A DNA stretch of 11,456 nucleotides from JAYQUR01 sp038133505 (GTDB taxonomy: Bacteria; Pseudomonadota; Alphaproteobacteria; MPNO01; UBA830). Location: positions 1-11,456 of the forward strand of contig JAYPTI010000106.1 of NCBI GenBank assembly GCA_038133505.1, read 5' to 3'. Positions 6,659 through 11,456 of the stretch are shown here, piece after piece (position 1 is the stretch's first letter; every line of letters begins with the position of its first letter). Under the pieces are notes generated by a model. The model saw nothing but the letters and a program-made list of their open reading frames with translations, was not told the origin of the DNA and ran no database searches. Both the position numbers and the translations under genes were made by a program.

Positions 6659-7219
6659 TTACGCGAACCGCGTGGCGGACGGCTGCGACAGATCCACGAA
6701 CAGGCTCTTGCCGTCACGGCCGTCGTCGCGGCTCTTGAACACGCCCCAGGAAATACCCGGAACGGAAAACGCGACTTTAACCGCCGTTCTCTCCAACCAC
6801 GACACGTCGGCGGCGTCCATGCCCGCATACATCACCGCGTTGGCGAACTCGTAATCGATCTTCCGCGGCTCGCGCCCGTCGAAAAGCTGCCAGGCGATGT
6901 AGAGATAGTCGTGAACGATCGAGGCCTCGAGATGGGGACCCACGGCGCCGACGATGCTGCGCGCCGCCCGCGGCACCGACGCGAGGTCGGTCAGCATGCC
7001 GCGGGGCACCGTGACCGACCGGTCGGCACCGTTGACCTTGAACGACACGGTGTAGTCCTCGTCGACGATGTAGGAGACCTTCGCGCGCGCAGCGTTTTCC
7101 AGCGCATCCGGCTCCCGCGCCAGCGCGAGGCGGGTTTCGTACTTGAAATCGGTGACCTTTTCGAAGTCGCCCGGATACGGATCGGGCACAATGGGACGCA
7201 TGAGCGGATAGAACGCCAT
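6659..7219 (-). CDS. DUF1353 family protein
   Basis: The 186-residue protein shows the DUF1353 core. A beta-rich region (about 45-75, with EDYTVSFKV and RSVTVPRG) is followed by LTDLASVPR (76-84), a GP turn (94-95), the invariant-looking HDYLY (103-107) and a helix with NAVMYAGM (127-134). DUF1353 proteins occur in phages and bacterial chromosomes and have no established activity. The clustered D, H and D residues would suit metal or substrate binding, as inference only. No signal peptide is evident. A G-rich stretch lies just before the ATG at 7219. It sits between nfu and cutA on the same strand, 73 bases after nfu, and may start a two-gene unit with its own promoter. No other phage-like genes are near, so a resident chromosomal gene is more likely than a prophage remnant. 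Confidence 0.85.
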   Translation of the reverse strand: MAFYPLMRPIVPDPYPGDFEKVTDFKYETRLALAREPDALENAARAKVSYIVDEDYTVSFKVNGADRSVTVPRGMLTDLASVPRAARSIVGAVGPHLEASIVHDYLYIAWQLFDGREPRKIDYEFANAVMYAGMDAADVSWLERTAVKVAFSVPGISWGVFKSRDDGRDGKSLFVDLSQPSATRFA

Positions 7220-7252
7220 TTCGACACCCCCCGGTTGAAAAAGGCACGCCCG

Positions 7253-7281
7253 ATCATACGGCGAGGACGGCGCGATGTCTG
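7253..7281 (-). promoter_or_regulatory. possible promoter for the DUF1353-cutA pair
   Basis: On the - strand CAGACA (7281-7276) and TATGAT (7258-7253) are 17 bases apart. This matches four and five positions of the sigma-70 boxes and would start transcription near 7246, about 27 bases before the DUF1353 ATG. The -35 box lies in the loop of a small hairpin. The genes may also be read through from nfu. Confidence 0.4.
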
Positions 7282-7286
7282 CGCCG
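7268..7286. other. perfect inverted repeat downstream of nfu
   Basis: CGGCGC and GCGCCG flank a 7-base loop, forming a six-pair GC stem 7 bases beyond the nfu stop. No run of T follows directly on the - strand; a five-T run comes only some 30 bases later. It could be a weak terminator, an RNA-end stabiliser or an operator overlapping the promoter above. Confidence 0.35.
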
Positions 7287-7292
7287 GATCGC

Positions 7293-8107
7293 TCAGCCGA
7301 AGAACGGATTCTCGCCGGAGGCGTGATCGGTGACGTCGACGACGCCCTGAATGGTCGGAACCTCGGTGAGGATCGCGTTCTGCACGCCCTGCTGCAGCGT
7401 GACCGCGGACGCCGAGCACCCCTGACAGCCGCCCTCCATCCGGACGTAGGCGACGTGATCGGTCACGTCGATCAGCGTGATACGGCCGCCATGCGCCGCG
7501 ACCGCGGGATTGATCTTCTCGTCCAGCAACTGGAGGACGGCCTCCGCCTCCGGCCCCTCGGGCGTCTTGCCGTCGCCGTTGAACACCCAGTCCGGGATAT
7601 CGGCGCGGGGCGCGTCGCCGATCCAGACGACGTCGTCCACGGCCTCGACGTGATGGGTGATGATGTTCGTCATCATCTTGCGCTTCTGCGCGCCGCCACC
7701 GCCGATCAGCTCGAGCGTCAGCGTGCCCGCCTCGAAACGCTTGAACAGGACCTCGCCACCGTACGCCTCGATCGCGGGCCGGATGCGGTCGTTCAGAAGA
7801 TCGATGATTTCGACAACGGCGGCATCGGCGATGACGGGCTCGCCGCTCGCGTAATGTTCCATGATGGCGCCGAGAACCGACGGCTTCAGGATGTACCATT
7901 CGGCGCCGTCGGCCTTGCGCAGCGTCAGATCGTCCCGCCCGAGCGCGACGCCTTCTATGCCCTCGATCGCGAGAAGCCGCCGTGCAAGCGGCGAACGCAC
8001 CGCCGCATCCGCCTCGACCACCTCCTCGGCGCCGGCGGAGAGAACAGCCTCGCCGGGCTCAAACCTCATCCGAGCGGGATCGTCGAGGAGCTTCGTCTGG
8101 ATGAACA

Positions 8108-8108
<1 letters not shown>
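7293..8108 (-). CDS. Nfu-type iron-sulfur carrier with tandem NifU domains
   Basis: The 271-residue protein begins with an Nfu_N domain (about 2-88: MFIQTKLLDDPARMRFEPGE, later ARRLLAIEGIEGVALGRDDLTL in outline), as in mitochondrial/alphaproteobacterial NFU1. Residues 97-163 (VVEIIDLLNDRIRPAIEAYGG, FEAGTLTLELIGG) align by eye with a NifU domain, but the usual C-x-x-C is replaced by GGGGAQKRK. A third part (188-265, DEKINPAVAAHGGRI) is a second NifU domain with C228-x-x-C231 (GGCQGC), ending GVVDVTDHASGENPFF, close in style to E. coli NfuA. NFU1-type proteins usually have one NifU domain and about 185-190 residues, so this one is enlarged. The CxxC pair should bridge a 4Fe-4S cluster at a dimer interface and pass it to client enzymes. 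Its ATG overlaps the ispG stop by one base, pointing to IspG as a client. An upstream reading frame extension lies within ispG and is ignored. Confidence 0.9.
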
Positions 8109-9364
<1,256 letters not shown>

Positions 9365-9373
9365 AAGGTTCCC

Positions 9374-10012
9374 CTACCCCGCAGAAATAACGCGCTCCGG
9401 CGTGGAGGAAAGGCCGTCCGCCGCCGCGAAGGCGGCGATCAGCGTGTCGTAGTCCGTATGGACGGGAAACTGGGGAAATTCGTCGATCACGTTCTGCGGC
9501 GGCCGGAACAGGAAACCCGCATCCGCCGCGCCGAGCATTCGCGTGTCGTTGTAGGAGTCGCCGGCGGCATAGACGGTGAAGTTCAGCTTGCGGAACGCCT
9601 CGACCGCCGCCTGTTTGTGATTGTCCAGCCGCAGCTTGTAGCCCGACAGACGCCCGGCGTCGTCGATCAGGATTCGGTGACAGAACAGCGTGGGGCGGCC
9701 GAGCTTGACCATCAGCGGCCCGACGAATTCGTAGAACGTGTCCGACAGGATGACGAGCTGATAGTCGCGACGCAGTTCGTCGAGGAACGCGACGGCGCCC
9801 GGCAGCGGCTCGATACCGTCGATGATCGGCTGGAGCGCCTCGATCCCGAGCCCTTCGCGGGCAAGGATATCCAGACGGTAATTCATCAGCACGTCGTAAT
9901 CGGGCTCGTCGCGCGTCGTGCGGCGGAGCTCTTCGATCCCCGTCCGTTCGGCGAGTTCGATCCAGATTTCGGGCGCGATCACGCCCTCCATGTCGAGACA
10001 GATAATTTTCAC
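9374..10012 (-). CDS. thrH: bifunctional phosphoserine phosphatase/homoserine phosphotransferase (ThrH)
   Basis: The 212-residue HAD-superfamily protein closely matches ThrH in pattern, from its opening IICLDMEGVIAPEIW through TRDEPDYDVLM and ending near PQNVIDEFPQFP. HAD motif I is D7-M-E9-G, with the nucleophile D7 and the DxE form typical of the SerB/ThrH group. Motif II is S90 (VILSDTF), motif III probably K133, and motif IV GDSYND (151-156). ThrH of Pseudomonas aeruginosa dephosphorylates phosphoserine and can move the phosphate to homoserine, linking serine and threonine synthesis. Usual length is about 205. The start codon is GTG at 10012, which gives the exact family N-terminus; no strong ribosome binding site is visible, only an AGG about 10 bases upstream. 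It is the first gene of the thrH-ispG-nfu group and lies downstream of a good promoter. Confidence 0.95.
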   Translation of the reverse strand: MKIICLDMEGVIAPEIWIELAERTGIEELRRTTRDEPDYDVLMNYRLDILAREGLGIEALQPIIDGIEPLPGAVAFLDELRRDYQLVILSDTFYEFVGPLMVKLGRPTLFCHRILIDDAGRLSGYKLRLDNHKQAAVEAFRKLNFTVYAAGDSYNDTRMLGAADAGFLFRPPQNVIDEFPQFPVHTDYDTLIAAFAAADGLSSTPERVISAG

Positions 10013-10041
10013 GTCGAATGCCTGAGTAACCTTCCCGGCGC

Positions 10042-10070
10042 GGTATAGCAGGCGCTTGGGGGAGCGGCAA
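10042..10070 (-). promoter_or_regulatory. predicted promoter of the thrH-ispG-nfu operon
   Basis: On the - strand TTGCCG (10070-10065) and TATACC (10047-10042) are exactly 17 bases apart. The expected start near 10035 leaves a leader of about 23 bases before the GTG. It lies in the divergent gap with the ThDP enzyme gene. Confidence 0.5.
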
Positions 10071-10086
10071 CGGAAGCGGTGAACCG

Positions 10087-10116
10087 TTGGCTGAAGGCCG
10101 CACCGAATTCTATACT
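10087..10116 (+). promoter_or_regulatory. predicted promoter of the ThDP-dependent enzyme gene
   Basis: TTGGCT (10087-10092) and TATACT (10111-10116) are 18 bases apart, a good sigma-70-like pair with five of six -10 positions. Transcription would start near 10123, giving a leader of about 45 bases that ends in a purine-rich ribosome binding site before the ATG at 10168. The -35 boxes of the two divergent promoters are only 16 bases apart, so one regulator could affect both. Confidence 0.5.
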
Positions 10117-10167
10117 CGCGGCATAAGACAAACGGGGACGTATCCCGCGTCGGGGGAAAGGGAAATC

Positions 10168-11456
10168 ATGAAAGTCTACGAAGCCGTACTGGATCAGATC
10201 GCCGGCGCGGGGGTGCGCTACATTTCCGGCATGGTCGGATCTACCGCCGCGCCTTATGCGGCCACGCTCGCCCAGCGGAATGACATACGCTACGTCGGGG
10301 TCCGTCACGAGCAGACGGCCGCCGCCATTATCGAAGCGACGGGACGCCTTACGGGCACGCCCGGCGTCCTGATGGTCCACGGGGCGTCGGGCCTGCTTGC
10401 CGCGAGCGCCGGCATCGCCTCCGCCGCCCTCGATTCGACGCCGATGTTCGTTTTCAGCGCGACGCAGGAGAAACGCGCGATGGAGCGCGGCTGGTGGCAG
10501 ACGATGAACGTGCTGACGCCGCTGTCGGACGTCCTCAAATGGCAGACGCGCGTCGAGCGTCCCGACCAGGCGGTCGACGCGGTGCGGCGCGGCCTTCGCG
10601 AAGCCGTGACCGGCCATCCGGGCGTCGTGCAGGTCGACATGCCTATCGACGTCTCGATCGAAGACCTTGACGGTGCGCCCGTTCCGGAACCGATGCCGGT
10701 GCACACCCCGATGTTCCGCACCTGGCCCGACCCGGCAAAGGTCGAGCAGACCGTCGCGCTTCTCCGGGCCGCCGAACGGCCGGTAATCCTGGTCGGCGGC
10801 GGCGCCGTCTACTCGGATGCCGAAAAGGAGCTGCTGCGGCTTGCCGAGCGTCTCTCCGCCCCCGTGGTCAATACAGCGACCTCGCGGCAGGCGGTGCCGG
10901 AGACCCACCCGTTGGTCCTCGGGCCGTCGGGCATCGTCGGCTACGTCCCCGTCGGAGACGCGATCAGCGAATCCGATCTCGTCCTCGCGATCGGGAGCCG
11001 GCTGTCCGACATCCAGACATCGCGGTCTGACCTGCTCCCGAAAGGCTTGCCTATCGTCCAGGTCGATATCGACGGCGCCGCGCTGGGGCGCGATCACGTG
11101 CTCGCCGCGGGCATTGTCGCCGACGCCAGGGCGTTTTGCGAGCGGCTGAACCAGGCTTTGGACGCCGCGGACCTGCCGGTTCCCGATGCGCGACGCGACT
11201 GGGCGGCATCGCTTGCCGCACGTATTTCGGAGTGGCAGCAGGCCTGGTTCGATGCGACGCCCGACAACGGTCTCGTGCAACCGCAGGAGGTCGTCGAGGC
11301 GATGCTCAAGTTGCCGCCGGACACGATATTCACGCACGGCGCCGGCGACCATGGGTTCTACGGCTACATGGTCCCGGTCGCCTCTCCCGGGGCTCACATC
11401 GTCTCGACGCGCCTCGGCACGATGGGCGACGCGCTCGGCCTCACGCTCGGCGCAAA
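10168..11456 (+). CDS. thiamine-diphosphate-binding enzyme, acetolactate synthase-like (partial, cut at the 3' end)
   Basis: The frame is open from ATG 10168 to the window end (429 full codons). The N-terminal pyrimidine-binding domain (about 1-170) carries the catalytic glutamate E48 in GVRHEQTAAAI. The central domain (about 185-315) has RPVILVGGGAVYSDAEK (VGGGAV 209-214) and AVPETHPLVLG. The C-terminal domain begins near 370, with RLGTMGDALGL (LGTMG from 416); the GDG...N cofactor motif would lie beyond the edge. It differs from true acetolactate synthases: HGASGLLAAS replaces the usual SGPGATN loop and RGWWQTMN stands where an FQE-like motif is common. An unassigned decarboxylase, lyase or transferase is therefore more likely than an IlvB. 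The purine-rich GGGGGAAAGGGA just before the ATG is a good ribosome binding site. It is divergent from thrH with its own promoter. Confidence 0.88.
   Translation, partial: MKVYEAVLDQIAGAGVRYISGMVGSTAAPYAATLAQRNDIRYVGVRHEQTAAAIIEATGRLTGTPGVLMVHGASGLLAASAGIASAALDSTPMFVFSATQEKRAMERGWWQTMNVLTPLSDVLKWQTRVERPDQAVDAVRRGLREAVTGHPGVVQVDMPIDVSIEDLDGAPVPEPMPVHTPMFRTWPDPAKVEQTVALLRAAERPVILVGGGAVYSDAEKELLRLAERLSAPVVNTATSRQAVPETHPLVLGPSGIVGYVPVGDAISESDLVLAIGSRLSDIQTSRSDLLPKGLPIVQVDIDGAALGRDHVLAAGIVADARAFCERLNQALDAADLPVPDARRDWAASLAARISEWQQAWFDATPDNGLVQPQEVVEAMLKLPPDTIFTHGAGDHGFYGYMVPVASPGAHIVSTRLGTMGDALGLTLGA

Noticed and set aside
10009..11397. 462-residue open frame on the - strand opposite the ThDP enzyme
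   Set aside because: Shadow of the real + strand gene, which has recognised ThDP-enzyme motifs, a promoter and a ribosome binding site.

Overview
The window is GC-rich, densely packed bacterial chromosome. Its gene content (NFU1-like Nfu, ThrH, an O-acetylhomoserine sulfhydrylase paired with a CoA-binding protein, CutA, IspG) fits an alphaproteobacterium, perhaps Rhodospirillales or a relative; this is inferred from protein style, not from a search. No RNA genes, CRISPR arrays, insertion sequences or phage structural modules are visible. No gene-free stretch exceeds about 160 bases.

Left part (1-2344): the C-terminal end of an enoyl-CoA hydratase/isomerase, then a 2-oxoglutarate/Fe(II) dioxygenase of the isopenicillin-N-synthase type on the + strand. 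Facing them on the - strand is a gentisate-1,2-dioxygenase-like bicupin gene. Its natural start (2344, strong ribosome binding site) is followed by an in-frame TAA after 19 codons, so it looks broken, mis-sequenced or recoded. The three genes suggest a degradative island whose substrate cannot be named.

Middle part (2421-6286): a CoA-binding (YccU-type) protein and O-acetylhomoserine sulfhydrylase form a + strand pair for sulfur amino acid synthesis. The CoA-binding gene may be read from a leaderless transcript. They converge on a - strand pair, an MFS transporter and a small VOC/glyoxalase-fold protein. A 60-residue protein of unknown function is transcribed divergently from the transporter.

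Right part (6283-10012, - strand): in transcription order thrH (phosphoserine phosphatase/homoserine phosphotransferase), ispG (a 4Fe-4S enzyme of the MEP isoprenoid pathway), an unusual Nfu iron-sulfur carrier, a DUF1353 protein and cutA. thrH-ispG-nfu are tightly packed, with ispG and nfu overlapping by one base, under a good sigma-70-like promoter at 10042-10070. DUF1353-cutA follow after 73 bases, with a possible promoter of their own. The Nfu protein appears to hold two NifU domains, the first without its CxxC cysteines; this is the most notable protein feature here.

Right edge (10168-11456): a thiamine-diphosphate enzyme of the acetolactate-synthase superfamily, divergent from thrH with its own promoter and cut by the window end. 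It departs from standard acetolactate synthases at several usually conserved sites.

Nothing here is clearly a new defence or mobile system. The points most worth checking are the tandem-domain Nfu coupled to IspG, the interrupted bicupin gene, the possibly leaderless CoA-binding gene and the divergent ThDP enzyme.
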